Shown here: positions 1 to 6,353 of the stretch, piece by piece
Numbering within the stretch: position 1 is the stretch's first letter
Layout: each line of letters begins with the position of its first letter
NCBI GenBank assembly: GCA_003155565.1
Contig: PMDM01000122.1
Location: 11,093-18,999, forward strand
Direction of reading: 5' to 3'
DNA: 7,907 nt
Source of the DNA: Methylococcaceae bacterium
GTDB lineage: Bacteria > Pseudomonadota > Gammaproteobacteria > Methylococcales > Methylomonadaceae
The notes under the pieces: model-generated
The model's database searches: none
What the model saw: the letters and a program-made list of their open reading frames with translations, nothing else
What the model was told of the DNA's origin: nothing
Position numbers and translations under genes: made by a program

Positions 1-496
1 CCCCAGCGGCAGCTATTCCGGTCATATAAGGTGCTATAAGACCTATCGTCCGTTTGACATCTTCTACGGGTGCGTTGGCAGGCACCATTCTGGGCATGAC
101 TTGCGCCCACATTAACGCAGGATCGGTGTTGAATAGATAGTAAACAACAACACCCACAACACCTATCAGAACCGCTATTTCAACAGCCAATGAAATGTGT
201 CGGCCTTCCCTGAGAACAATCGCTATTAACCAGATCGGTAGCCACAGAAAAAGCACATAGATCAGGATAAACTGGTAACTGACCTGGATGAATGTAGCTA
301 GTATTCCTGCTGCCAGACTTGAGCAAACAAGAATAATCAGGCCTTCGTAAGCGCCTTTCCTGAGAGTGACTAAAGCTACAGCGCCTGAACTAAATACACT
401 TAATGGTGCCAAGATTAGCGACAACATCGCCAGCGTAGCAGCCAAAAGCATGGCTTCTAACCTGCCGCGCATGATGTATGCCGCCAACCATTTCAT
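1..496 (-). CDS. Multi-pass membrane protein downstream of rpsR (N-terminal 165 codons; runs off left edge)
   Basis: An open reading frame on the minus strand starts at an ATG at 494-496 and stays open to the window edge, giving about 165 residues (MKWLAAYIMRGRLEAMLLAA at the N-terminus). The protein is very hydrophobic, with likely membrane helices at about residues 15-33, 34-45, 51-68, 74-95, 102-122 and a further one beginning near 150. It begins 14 nt after the rpsR stop codon, so it is probably translated from the rpsF-rpsR transcript; no strong Shine-Dalgarno is visible before the ATG, which hints at coupling to rpsR translation. Many proteobacteria carry a DUF2232/YybS-like membrane protein between rpsR and rplI, and position and topology fit that family. 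This family assignment is inference from context. Its function is not known to me. Confidence 0.8.
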   Translation of the reverse strand, partial: MKWLAAYIMRGRLEAMLLAATLAMLSLILAPLSVFSSGAVALVTLRKGAYEGLIILVCSSLAAGILATFIQVSYQFILIYVLFLWLPIWLIAIVLREGRHISLAVEIAVLIGVVGVVVYYLFNTDPALMWAQVMPRMVPANAPVEDVKRTIGLIAPYMTGIAAAG

Positions 497-510
497 CAGC
501 TTGTTACGTG

Positions 511-735
511 TTACTTGTGTGCGTCGCAGTAAGGCAGCAAAGCAACCATACGCGCCCGCTTGATAGCCACACAAAGCGCCCGCTGGTGTTTTGCGCTGGT
601 ACCGGTAATACGGCTAGGAATAATCTTACCGGTTTCCGTGATGTAATCTTTCAATAAATCAACATCTTTGTAATCAATTTCCGTTCCACCTTCACCGAAA
701 CGGCTTAATTTTTTGCGTCTTATGTTACGTGCCAT
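511..735 (-). CDS. rpsR: 30S ribosomal protein S18
   Basis: This 74-residue protein matches bacterial S18 in length and sequence: a basic N-terminus ([13 protein letters not shown]), then [19 protein letters not shown] and the conserved core [15 protein letters not shown] followed by [13 protein letters not shown]18 binds as a heterodimer with S6 to the platform of the 30S subunit, contacting the central domain of 16S rRNA. The gene lies 24 nt after rpsF in the same direction and has a clear GAGGAA Shine-Dalgarno just upstream of its ATG. The order rpsF-rpsR is the standard one. Nothing is missing or broken. Confidence 0.97.
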   Translation of the reverse strand: MARNIRRKKLSRFGEGGTEIDYKDVDLLKDYITETGKIIPSRITGTSAKHQRALCVAIKRARMVALLPYCDAHK

Positions 736-759
736 AATAATTCCTCTTTATTCTCTCAA

Positions 760-1239
760 TTAAATAACGGCTTCTGGATCGATTTCATCTGCATCAAGAT
801 CTTCGTCTATCAGATCATCCAGATCAATGTCGTCATCAAGGACAGCAGCTTCTGCCGCGACTGCCGCTTCTTTAGCCAATAAGCCTTTTGCCCGCGCTTC
901 AGCCGCTTTACTCTCTTCTGCAGTTGCAATGGCAATGGCGGAAACTTCGGTAATCGCAGATTTTTGTACGAGTATCATGCTACGTAAAACCGCATCATTA
1001 AACCGGAAGCCGCTTTCTAGCTCAACCAGAGTTGGCTGGTCACATTCAATGTTCATTAAAACATAATGGGCTTTGTGGATTTTCTTGATAGGGTAAGCCA
1101 AATGCCTACGACCCCAATCTTCCAGGCGGTGTATTTTGCCGGACGCAGTTTCGATAATCGACTTATAGCGGTCTATCATCGCCGGAACCTGTGCACTCTG
1201 GTCTGGGTGCACTAAAAAAACAATTTCATAATGTCGCAT
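760..1239 (-). CDS. rpsF: 30S ribosomal protein S6 with long acidic C-terminal tail
   Basis: The N-terminus [20 protein letters not shown] and the segment [20 protein letters not shown] (residues 38-57) are typical of bacterial S6, as is the [14 protein letters not shown] strand near residue 80. S6 has a ferredoxin-like fold and enters the 30S platform with S18. At 159 residues it is longer than Escherichia coli S6 (about 131-135 aa). The excess is an Ala/Glu-rich stretch (about 107-133) followed by a strongly acidic tail (about 134-159, [20 protein letters not shown]). The start is supported by an AAGGAA Shine-Dalgarno close upstream. The gene heads the minus-strand operon with rpsR and a membrane protein. 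In E. coli the S6 C-terminus is modified with glutamates by RimK; whether that happens here cannot be seen. Confidence 0.97.
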   Translation of the reverse strand: MRHYEIVFLVHPDQSAQVPAMIDRYKSIIETASGKIHRLEDWGRRHLAYPIKKIHKAHYVLMNIECDQPTLVELESGFRFNDAVLRSMILVQKSAITEVSAIAIATAEESKAAEARAKGLLAKEAAVAAEAAVLDDDIDLDDLIDEDLDADEIDPEAVI

Positions 1240-1245
1240 AATTTT

Positions 1246-1259
1246 CCTTACGGTTAAGG
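1246..1259 (-). promoter_or_regulatory. rpsF leader hairpin overlapping the ribosome binding site (candidate S6:S18 autoregulatory element)
   Basis: Read on the minus strand, the leader contains CCTTA-ACCG-TAAGG, a perfect 5-bp stem with a CCG-containing loop. The 3' arm TAAGG is part of the rpsF Shine-Dalgarno, so folding would hide the ribosome binding site. A family of rpsF leaders is known in which the S6:S18 complex binds a structured element containing a conserved CCG and represses its own operon. The match here (position, CCG, overlap with the RBS) is suggestive, but I could not fit the whole consensus structure. A second, bulged hairpin lies just upstream at 1265-1289. Confidence 0.5.
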
Positions 1260-1264
1260 CCTCC

Positions 1265-1289
1265 CACCTTCATATGAGCGAAGATGGTG
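1265..1289 (-). promoter_or_regulatory. Upstream bulged hairpin in the rpsF leader
   Basis: On the minus strand CACC-(ATC)-TTC and GAA-GGTG can pair around the loop GCTCATAT, giving 7 bp with a 3-nt bulge. It lies between the candidate rpsF promoter and the RBS hairpin, so it would be part of the transcribed leader. It may form part of the S6:S18 regulatory structure or be a simple leader stem. Confidence 0.35.
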
Positions 1290-1330
1290 AAGCAAGGGCG
1301 GCGCAATCAAGCACCAATAAAAAGCCCTGC

Positions 1331-1359
1331 ATTGTAACCTTTTTTGATAATCTTGGAAA
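1331..1359 (-). promoter_or_regulatory. Candidate sigma70 promoter of the rpsF operon
   Basis: On the minus strand there is TTTCCA (positions 1354-1359, 4 of 6 matches to the -35 consensus) and TACAAT (1331-1336, 5 of 6 matches to the -10 consensus), separated by exactly 17 bp. Transcription would begin near 1324 and give a leader of roughly 85 nt that includes the two leader hairpins. This is the best promoter-like pair I find upstream of rpsF. Confidence 0.5.
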
Positions 1360-1380
1360 GCTGAGAAATTAAAGACATTA

Positions 1381-1452
1381 TTGATTCGGCCCGATTATGT
1401 TTGAAACCGTTCGGGCTGAGCCCGAACGGAGTTAATACTTCGGCCTAATCAA
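1381..1452. repeat. Nested palindromic intergenic repeat (REP/MITE-like)
   Basis: The core at 1407-1429 is a near-perfect palindrome: arms CCGTTCGGGCT and AGCCCGAACGG flank a single G. It is enclosed by a second inverted repeat, TTGATTCGGCC at 1381-1391 and GGCCTAATCAA at 1442-1452, with one mismatch. The core resembles the CGTTCGGGCTGAGCC-type intergenic repeats common in bacterial chromosomes. It lies between divergent genes, so a terminator role is not needed, and no T-tract follows on either strand. No clear target-site duplication is visible. Confidence 0.65.
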
Positions 1453-1695
1453 AAAATTTCGCACGATGCTTTTAACAGCATTGCCACTTTGCCAAAGTCA
1501 AGTGAACAAATTCACAACTTATCAACACAAAAATTCACAGTTGTTTCCCGCTTTTTCAAATACAATACAGGCAGGTGGACAAGGCTCCAAAGCAGAACAA
1601 TACCGATACTGAGGTTCTAGTTCGCCATTATTGCTCACCTGAAGCTTTAGTTTGTGCTTGTAATTCGTATCAACAGGACAAAGCTAAAATAAATC

Positions 1696-1722
1696 TTGCA
1701 AAACAAGGCAAAGAGGTATAAA
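1696..1722 (+). promoter_or_regulatory. Weak candidate promoter for the peptidoglycan-binding protein gene
   Basis: TTGCAA (1696-1701) and TATAAA (1717-1722) lie 15 bp apart, shorter than the ideal 17 bp. Transcription would start near 1729, about 75 nt upstream of the ATG at 1805, with the hairpin at 1722-1760 at the 5' end of the message. This is the most promoter-like pair I found before this gene, but the spacing is poor. Confidence 0.25.
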
Positions 1723-1760
1723 TCAAGAGCCTGGGAGTAAGCTTTTGTCCCACGCTTGAT
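1722..1760 (+). promoter_or_regulatory. Leader stem-loop upstream of the secreted protein gene
   Basis: ATCAAG (1722-1727) pairs with CTTGAT (1755-1760), and inside it TGGGA (1732-1736) pairs with TCCCA (1748-1752) across a small asymmetric internal loop, leaving an 11-nt apical loop. That is 11 bp in all. It ends about 45 nt before the ATG. No T-tract follows directly, so it is not a standard terminator. A role in mRNA stability or regulation is possible but unproven. Confidence 0.35.
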
Positions 1761-1804
1761 AATATTCGATTGTTCCACTGATCATTTTTTTGTTAGGGGG
1801 TATC

Positions 1805-2743
1805 ATGACACTATTAACAAAATATAGGTTTTTTCTGTGCCTATTTTTTTTCATCCAAACTTGTTTCTCCTCAGTAAGTTATGCTGCGGGTTACAATCCA
1901 GTCACACAACAAGCCCAAACCAATCTGGCAGCGCAAGGATTTAATCCAGGCGTTTTGGATGGTGTTCTGGGAAATGTTACTACAACAGCTATCAAATCCT
2001 TTCAAACAAAAACCAGTCTCCCTGTTACGGGTATTTTGGATGAAGCCACTTTACAAAAATTAAACATAGGTATTGCAGTTGATAAGGCCAATGCTATCCA
2101 AGACTGGAAAACATTGCCCAATCAAACAGATATTGACGCTTTGATGGCCAGTGGTTCGGCTTATTCTGATTATCAGCCGCATGCTGCGGCAGCTAATCTG
2201 GATATTCCAGGCTCAGCAATATTAGCCGCCATGAATAAAAGCGCCGATACCTATGGCAGTCGGGGAAGAGGGCAAGCCAAACACACCGATCAAGGCTATA
2301 AATACATGTCGGAATGTTTAAAAACGGGCTATGCGCCTACGCACTGGTCTGATCTGACTCTTCATTACTATTGCCAAATGTCGTTACCCAGGGCTTGCTA
2401 CACCTATGCCACGTCCGGCAAATCAACACCCGGCGGAATCAAGCTGCCTAGAGTGCAATCCTATAGTGGTTGTGCAAATGGCAGTCTGAATAAAGCCGCC
2501 GATTTTGCCTGGGTTGTCAAAAATCAACCCTTAGAGTTCCAGTTTGTCATGTTTGGACAGACCCATGCGTTTAACCACGAGCAAGAACAAGCCGTCCTAA
2601 ATGCCTTTTACGGGGTCAGCAATCCCGCTGATAAACGAGAGTGTGCTTTAAAACGGCCGCGCCGTACTGAAGATCCTACTGATGGCACACATTGCCTGGT
2701 TAATAAAACCATGTCAAAAAGCCTCGTCGGCAGAGGCAATTAA
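1805..2743 (+). CDS. Secreted protein with N-terminal peptidoglycan-binding domain and unrecognised C-terminal region
   Basis: The ATG at 1805 is preferred over the in-frame TTG at 1790 because a G-rich Shine-Dalgarno (AGGGGG) lies 4-5 nt before it; this gives 312 residues. Residues 1-27 form a Sec signal peptide: Lys6 and Arg8, a hydrophobic core FFLCLFFFI, and a cleavage site after SVSYA. Residues about 34-86 match the PG_binding_1 fold (TQQAQTNLAAQGFNPGVLDG, then TTTAIKSFQ and LPVTGILDEATLQKL), which binds cell-wall peptidoglycan. The remaining roughly 220 residues are not recognised. They contain six cysteines (171, 190, 198, 223, 280, 297), an even number that would allow disulfides in the periplasm, and aromatic/His-rich stretches such as THWSDLTLHYYC and GQTHAFNHEQEQ. 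No lipobox is present. It is separated from the following operon by 146 nt and may be independent of it. Confidence 0.85.
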   Translation: MTLLTKYRFFLCLFFFIQTCFSSVSYAAGYNPVTQQAQTNLAAQGFNPGVLDGVLGNVTTTAIKSFQTKTSLPVTGILDEATLQKLNIGIAVDKANAIQDWKTLPNQTDIDALMASGSAYSDYQPHAAAANLDIPGSAILAAMNKSADTYGSRGRGQAKHTDQGYKYMSECLKTGYAPTHWSDLTLHYYCQMSLPRACYTYATSGKSTPGGIKLPRVQSYSGCANGSLNKAADFAWVVKNQPLEFQFVMFGQTHAFNHEQEQAVLNAFYGVSNPADKRECALKRPRRTEDPTDGTHCLVNKTMSKSLVGRGN

Positions 2744-2821
2744 CGATGTTTACGCATCAAATAAAACAGGCAGAATGATCACTCAAATAATATAACTTTT
2801 CTGCTATCTTTCATTTAGAGG

Positions 2822-2858
2822 GCGCAAAGTATTTTGAGCAAACGACAAAGTACTGCGT
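2822..2858 (+). promoter_or_regulatory. Dyad/hairpin in the upstream region of the P450 operon
   Basis: AGTATTTTG (2828-2836) and CAAAGTACT (2846-2854) are complementary over 9 bp (one G-U pair in RNA) around a 9-nt loop. The stem is extended by CGC (2823-2825) and GCG (2855-2857) after a two-A bulge. The same stretch carries the direct repeat CAAAGTA at 2825-2831 and 2846-2852, spaced 21 bp, about two helical turns. It ends 32 nt before the GTG start at 2890. No T-tract follows, so it is more likely an operator or leader stem than a terminator for the gene before it. Confidence 0.45.
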
Positions 2859-2889
2859 TCTCGCCGTTAAATTATCTGGGAGTGATGTC

Positions 2890-4749
2890 GTGGGAATTAT
2901 CTCGTGGTTGAAACAAAGCTTTACCTGCCCATTCGCAAAACATGATAGCGAGGCATGTTCGCAAGGGGAGAACATTCCAATTAATCAAGGTGGTAGCGTT
3001 TCTGATCCATCATTGGGTTTTCTGGCGACTATCAAACAAGTAGAAGATAAGTATCCGCTATTGCCCCAACCCGCTATGCCCGATGCTAATGATCCTAAAT
3101 ACGCTGGTAACCCGACAGCTTATACACAAGACAAGCAAGCATATGATGCAGCGCTAGAGGCATTTGCCACAGCAGCAAAAGAACGGGGGGTGGCTGTAGC
3201 CGGGGTTATGGGCCTGTGGCTTGCGACTAAACCGTTAGCGATGCTGCAAGAGTTGTTGGATCAACCCAAAGCGACCATGCCTATTTTTAGCCCTGCTGTA
3301 GGGCCAGTCATAGTTATGCGCCATGAACACGTCATCAAATGTCTGGAAAGGACGGATTTATTTACAGTGGATCGATATGCCGCCGAAATGGCACGCGCCA
3401 CGGATGATAAAGCCAAATGCCCAGCCGCTTTTTCACATTTCATGTTAGGTACTGATAACGATGAACTGTATCGTTTGGATGGAGTTTTATTGCGCCATGC
3501 GGTAACACCTAACGATAAAGCCTTGCTGACAATGATTGCGAGAAAGGCTGCTAATGACTGGCTAGATGCTACGCGATCTTCAGGTGCCGATACCGTGGAT
3601 ATTGTTGCCACCATTGCCCGCGATGTGCCGCTACGTATAGTCAGCGAATACCTTGGCGTTCCTGGCTATAACAAAGGTGAACCGTCGGTTTTACCCGGCT
3701 TAAAGGGCGGCGATGTAATGCCCTTAAGTGACAGTCTTCAGAAAGTGTTCACCTTTCAAAAAATCAGCCAAGGCATTGTACCCACCTGGGATCACCTTCA
3801 TGACTGGATACAGGATGCTTTCCGCAACATTTTCAACAACGGCAATCCCGCCAGTCCTGATTTTCAAGGCTTTCGAGATCGCGGCATCATTGCTACCGAG
3901 TATTTAAGCAATTATGTGCATGAACTTATTCAACTTTATAAGGGTAAGTTGAATGCTGGGGAAAAAATTCCAGACACTATGCTTACCCGATTGCTGCGTT
4001 TACAGGCAGATGTTCTAGCCAATCGAGCTAGTGCGCTTGAAAAAGATTTTGCCGATTTATTAGGCCAACCGTTACCCGCAGGTGAACTAGCAAAACGCTT
4101 ATCCGATTCGATGATACGTTCCAACGTTTTCGGTACGGCGGTAGGGGCTGTGGCTAATCCACAGGAAGCGATGACCTGGATTACCGATGCCCTTTTGCGA
4201 TTGAAAGAGGGTAAATACAAAGCTCGCCCTAGTTCAACCTATGACCGCGCTGTTAACTTGGCTAATGCCCCTGATGATGACCCTAAAAGCGCGGAAGCAT
4301 CCGAGGAATTGAGAAAATATGCGCTGGAAGCCTTGCGTTTACAACCTCAAGGTGAAGTCGTGCTGCGTGTTTGCGTTAAAGATAACACAGAGTTAGGTAA
4401 CGTACTGATCCGTAAAGGCACTGTGGTATTTGTGGCTCATGCCGCTGCCATGCGTGATAAGACCGTCATCAAACAACCATTAAGCTTTGATGTAAAGCGA
4501 GATGAACATCTCACCGCTTACTTAGGTAATGGTGATCGTAAAAAAGAATGCCCACAAAGCCAGATTTACCTGCAACATGGTTATGGCCGACATAAATGTT
4601 TGGGTCGTTATGCGTCCGAAATCACCATGCAGGAATCGTTAAGGGCTATATTAAGGCTCGGCGGCATTACCCGGCAATCGGAAGTCATCATGGATGCGCA
4701 AAATAACTATCCGGTCAGTTTTAAAATAAATTTTACCTGTAAAGATTAG
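2890..4749 (+). CDS. Long atypical cytochrome P450-like haem-thiolate protein
   Basis: The 619-residue product has the two P450 signatures in the expected order: ExxR in the K-helix (EALR, E480-R483) and a haem-binding loop HGYGRHKCLG with the thiolate ligand at Cys570. It is about 200 residues longer than ordinary bacterial P450s, with extra N-terminal sequence (about 1-130) and a long central insertion. Two features are odd. The putative I-helix (about 408-435) reads GTAVGAVANPQEAMTW and lacks the acid-Thr pair used for O2 activation. The conserved Phe seven residues before the Cys is His563. Such departures are known in P450s that act on hydroperoxides without a redox partner (CYP74, fungal diol-synthase P450 domains), so hydroperoxide isomerase or peroxygenase chemistry is plausible; this is inference. 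No signal peptide is seen. The GTG start follows GGGAG with 7-nt spacing. It heads an operon with a membrane protein, two alpha/beta proteins and a DyP peroxidase. Confidence 0.88.
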   Translation: MGIISWLKQSFTCPFAKHDSEACSQGENIPINQGGSVSDPSLGFLATIKQVEDKYPLLPQPAMPDANDPKYAGNPTAYTQDKQAYDAALEAFATAAKERGVAVAGVMGLWLATKPLAMLQELLDQPKATMPIFSPAVGPVIVMRHEHVIKCLERTDLFTVDRYAAEMARATDDKAKCPAAFSHFMLGTDNDELYRLDGVLLRHAVTPNDKALLTMIARKAANDWLDATRSSGADTVDIVATIARDVPLRIVSEYLGVPGYNKGEPSVLPGLKGGDVMPLSDSLQKVFTFQKISQGIVPTWDHLHDWIQDAFRNIFNNGNPASPDFQGFRDRGIIATEYLSNYVHELIQLYKGKLNAGEKIPDTMLTRLLRLQADVLANRASALEKDFADLLGQPLPAGELAKRLSDSMIRSNVFGTAVGAVANPQEAMTWITDALLRLKEGKYKARPSSTYDRAVNLANAPDDDPKSAEASEELRKYALEALRLQPQGEVVLRVCVKDNTELGNVLIRKGTVVFVAHAAAMRDKTVIKQPLSFDVKRDEHLTAYLGNGDRKKECPQSQIYLQHGYGRHKCLGRYASEITMQESLRAILRLGGITRQSEVIMDAQNNYPVSFKINFTCKD

Positions 4750-4758
4750 GAGGGGAAG

Positions 4759-5046
4759 GTGTTAACAATCTTTTTACTTGAGGCGATTGCTTTACTAATC
4801 GCATTTGCCCTGTTGTTTTATATAACAACCATGTCCAGTACGGAAGACAACCGTACTTTATTTGTGCGGGTTTATCTGGTGATATTGGTGGTACTTGCCA
4901 TCAGCGCTTACAAACTATCGACGAGTCCCAATCAAGCAACTTCTGAACCCAATAAATTGGTTAAAACCGAGATTATAAGGTCAACGTGGTTAGCAGTTGT
5001 GCCGTCCAACACAATAAAATCGATTAAGGAGAACGGTTATGTCTAA
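4759..5046 (+). CDS. Small protein with two membrane helices, unknown function
   Basis: A 95-residue protein starting at GTG 4759, preceded by a strong AGGAGG Shine-Dalgarno that overlaps the end of the P450 gene and decides the start. Two hydrophobic helices are predicted at about residues 3-24 and 36-52, joined by a short charged loop (SSTEDNRT), followed by a polar 40-residue tail (about 53-95). It lies 9 nt after the P450 stop, and its last 8 nt overlap the next gene, so it is surely co-translated with its neighbours. I do not recognise a family. A role as membrane anchor or recruiting factor for the soluble haem proteins is conceivable but is only inferred from the gene order. Confidence 0.75.
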   Translation: MLTIFLLEAIALLIAFALLFYITTMSSTEDNRTLFVRVYLVILVVLAISAYKLSTSPNQATSEPNKLVKTEIIRSTWLAVVPSNTIKSIKENGYV

Positions 5047-5680
5047 TTTAGCAGGCAAGGCTTATGCGCTGACGGTATTAAGCCCCATTAAGCCTTGGAC
5101 AACGTGGGTAAACCAAGCAATTTTGCTATATAGCTGGGTGCAAGGTCGAATTCAACCCACCAGTGAGCTGAAACAGTTAACTTTTATTCACTATGCGCGT
5201 TGGCAAGTGGTGTGCCGGGAAAAGTGGTTAGGCGAAGCGCAAGGTCAGGTCAAATACAATTATCTTCTGTTTTTAAGTAACTTCAATGGTACTTGGGATC
5301 AATATATCGACGCTTTTTCCGACGTTGTTCCTGGTCGCCTTAATTTAATATGGCGCTGGAGTGTCAAATTTCCAGGTTCGGTTCCGGTTACACCCTTTAA
5401 GAGTTATATTCGGCTGAATCAATACGATACCGATTACTACTACAACGCTTATCCAGGTGCGGCTACGACCGATGTAAAAGGCGCTTTATTTTTGAAAGAA
5501 ACACTCGCTAAATTTGCTGAAACCAGCAAAGATTTAGAACCAGTCGCTTTTAAGCTAGCCTACAACAAATTCCTCATTAGCGTGCAAAATAGCCTGATGA
5601 GTACCGGAGCCGGCCCCCGCTTTACTGAGCGCCATCAAGCAGCTTCTTCCGGATTAAAAGGAGTACCTTATGTCAATTAA
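5039..5680 (+). CDS. Alpha/beta protein, paralogue of the next gene, unknown function
   Basis: A 213-residue soluble protein with an AAGGAG Shine-Dalgarno before ATG 5039; it overlaps the preceding gene by 8 nt and the following one by 11 nt. It is clearly related to the next product: AYALTVLSPIKP (9-19) matches AYGLTVLAPIK, FIHYARWQVV (49-58) matches LTHNARFNVI, YLLF (75-78) and NLIWRWSVKFP (102-112) match YLLF and NAIWGHCVDFP, and a similar C-terminal part follows. The alternation of short strands and helices and the HxAR motif look like a dimeric alpha/beta (ferredoxin-like) barrel, the fold that DyP peroxidases also use. No DyP GxxDG motif or haem-ligand histidine context is present, so it is unlikely to be a peroxidase itself. 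Similar proteins probably occur beside haem peroxidases elsewhere, but I cannot name a family. Partner-subunit or lipid/substrate-handling roles are speculation. Confidence 0.8.
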   Translation: MSNLAGKAYALTVLSPIKPWTTWVNQAILLYSWVQGRIQPTSELKQLTFIHYARWQVVCREKWLGEAQGQVKYNYLLFLSNFNGTWDQYIDAFSDVVPGRLNLIWRWSVKFPGSVPVTPFKSYIRLNQYDTDYYYNAYPGAATTDVKGALFLKETLAKFAETSKDLEPVAFKLAYNKFLISVQNSLMSTGAGPRFTERHQAASSGLKGVPYVN

Positions 5681-6341
5681 CTGTTCCTGGCTTTCCAGGT
5701 TAACTAAAACAATAAACCTTAAGCTAAATAAAAACGGTCAAGCTTATGGTTTGACGGTACTTGCACCGATAAAGCAAGGACAAGCCGATACGCTACGCAA
5801 CACCTTAGCAAAAATTCCCCCGGTTGATGTCGATAGCCCTATCGCCAATATCCCGTTAACGCACAATGCACGGTTTAATGTTATTGACGACCTACCCTTT
5901 GTCGGTGCGCCTGCGCTGTACGATCATTTGCAAAATCAATACCTGCTGTTTTCCTGTGCTTTTGATACCGGCAATATCGGCTGGGGCTCAGTCGAGCGCG
6001 ATCTGGACAGCTATTTAAAGCAAATGTTTGAAGCAATCCCTACCGAAATTAACGCAATTTGGGGGCATTGCGTAGATTTTCCTGATGTCTTAACGCTGCA
6101 AACATTTCAAGATTTTGTTAAGAAATATCAAATCAGTGGCGGTTTGTTTTTTGCTGACTATCCCGATAATACGGCAGAAGAAGTGCGAAGAGGCTTGTTC
6201 GAGCAAAAGAAATTCATTGAATTCGCCATCAAGGCGCAGGGTATTCCAGATACCGATCCTGCCCGTCTCAAAGCGGATTTCTTTGCGTTCCATAAAGCAC
6301 TTGGGGATATGCCAACACCCCCACCCGGCAGCATTGTTTAG
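5670..6341 (+). CDS. Alpha/beta protein, second paralogue, unknown function
   Basis: A 223-residue protein whose ATG at 5670 lies inside the end of the previous gene, preceded by AAAAGGAG. It aligns with that gene's product over most of its length (see AYGLTVLAPIK at 25-35, LTHNARFNVI at 63-72, YLLF at 91-94, INAIWGHCVDFP at 127-138) but has about 15 extra N-terminal residues. The helix QADTLRNTLAKI (38-49) is close to QVDTVRSTLEKL (39-50) in the DyP peroxidase two genes on in the paralogue series, 7 of 12 identical, which supports a common ferredoxin-like fold. DyP catalytic motifs are absent. The C-terminus ends in a proline-rich PTPPPGSIV. The two paralogues may form a heterodimer; that is inferred from tandem overlapping genes. 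Confidence 0.8.
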   Translation: MSINCSWLSRLTKTINLKLNKNGQAYGLTVLAPIKQGQADTLRNTLAKIPPVDVDSPIANIPLTHNARFNVIDDLPFVGAPALYDHLQNQYLLFSCAFDTGNIGWGSVERDLDSYLKQMFEAIPTEINAIWGHCVDFPDVLTLQTFQDFVKKYQISGGLFFADYPDNTAEEVRRGLFEQKKFIEFAIKAQGIPDTDPARLKADFFAFHKALGDMPTPPPGSIV

Positions 6342-6353
6342 TGAGGATAGAAA

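Larger units (their letters stand above)
1240..1804. other. Divergent intergenic region without a convincing gene
   Basis: This region separates the leftward rpsF operon from the rightward peptidoglycan-binding protein gene. It contains the rpsF leader and promoter, a nested palindromic repeat (1381-1452), an AT-rich patch with the 9-bp direct repeat AAATTCACA at 1508-1516 and 1531-1539, and a rightward candidate promoter plus leader hairpin near 1696-1760. A 48-codon GTG-initiated frame exists at 1575-1721, but it lacks a Shine-Dalgarno and resembles nothing I know. No tRNA or recognisable RNA gene is seen. Confidence 0.7.

Noticed and set aside
1519..1527. TTATCAACA as a DnaA box marking a replication origin
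   Set aside because: One imperfect match only, with no cluster of boxes, and no dnaA/dnaN genes nearby.
1575..1721. A 48-codon GTG-initiated reading frame in the rpsF-divergent intergenic region
   Set aside because: No proper Shine-Dalgarno, no ATG, no resemblance to a known protein, and its end overlaps the candidate promoter. A frame this long is not surprising by chance.
2770..2804. GCAGAA/TTCTGC pair after the secreted protein gene as a terminator
   Set aside because: Six base pairs around a long loop, with no T-tract; too weak to call.
2885..2911. An 8-codon ATG frame (MSWELSRG) overlapping the P450 start, as a possible leader peptide
   Set aside because: The Shine-Dalgarno is only 2 nt from this ATG but 7 nt from the GTG of the P450, so it more likely serves the P450. 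There is no attenuation-type codon run.
3261..3614. Minus-strand open frame inside the P450 gene (and similar ones at 3936-4220, 6090-6470, 6446-6793, 7139-7496)
   Set aside because: They are antisense to well-supported genes, without ribosome binding sites or recognisable products.
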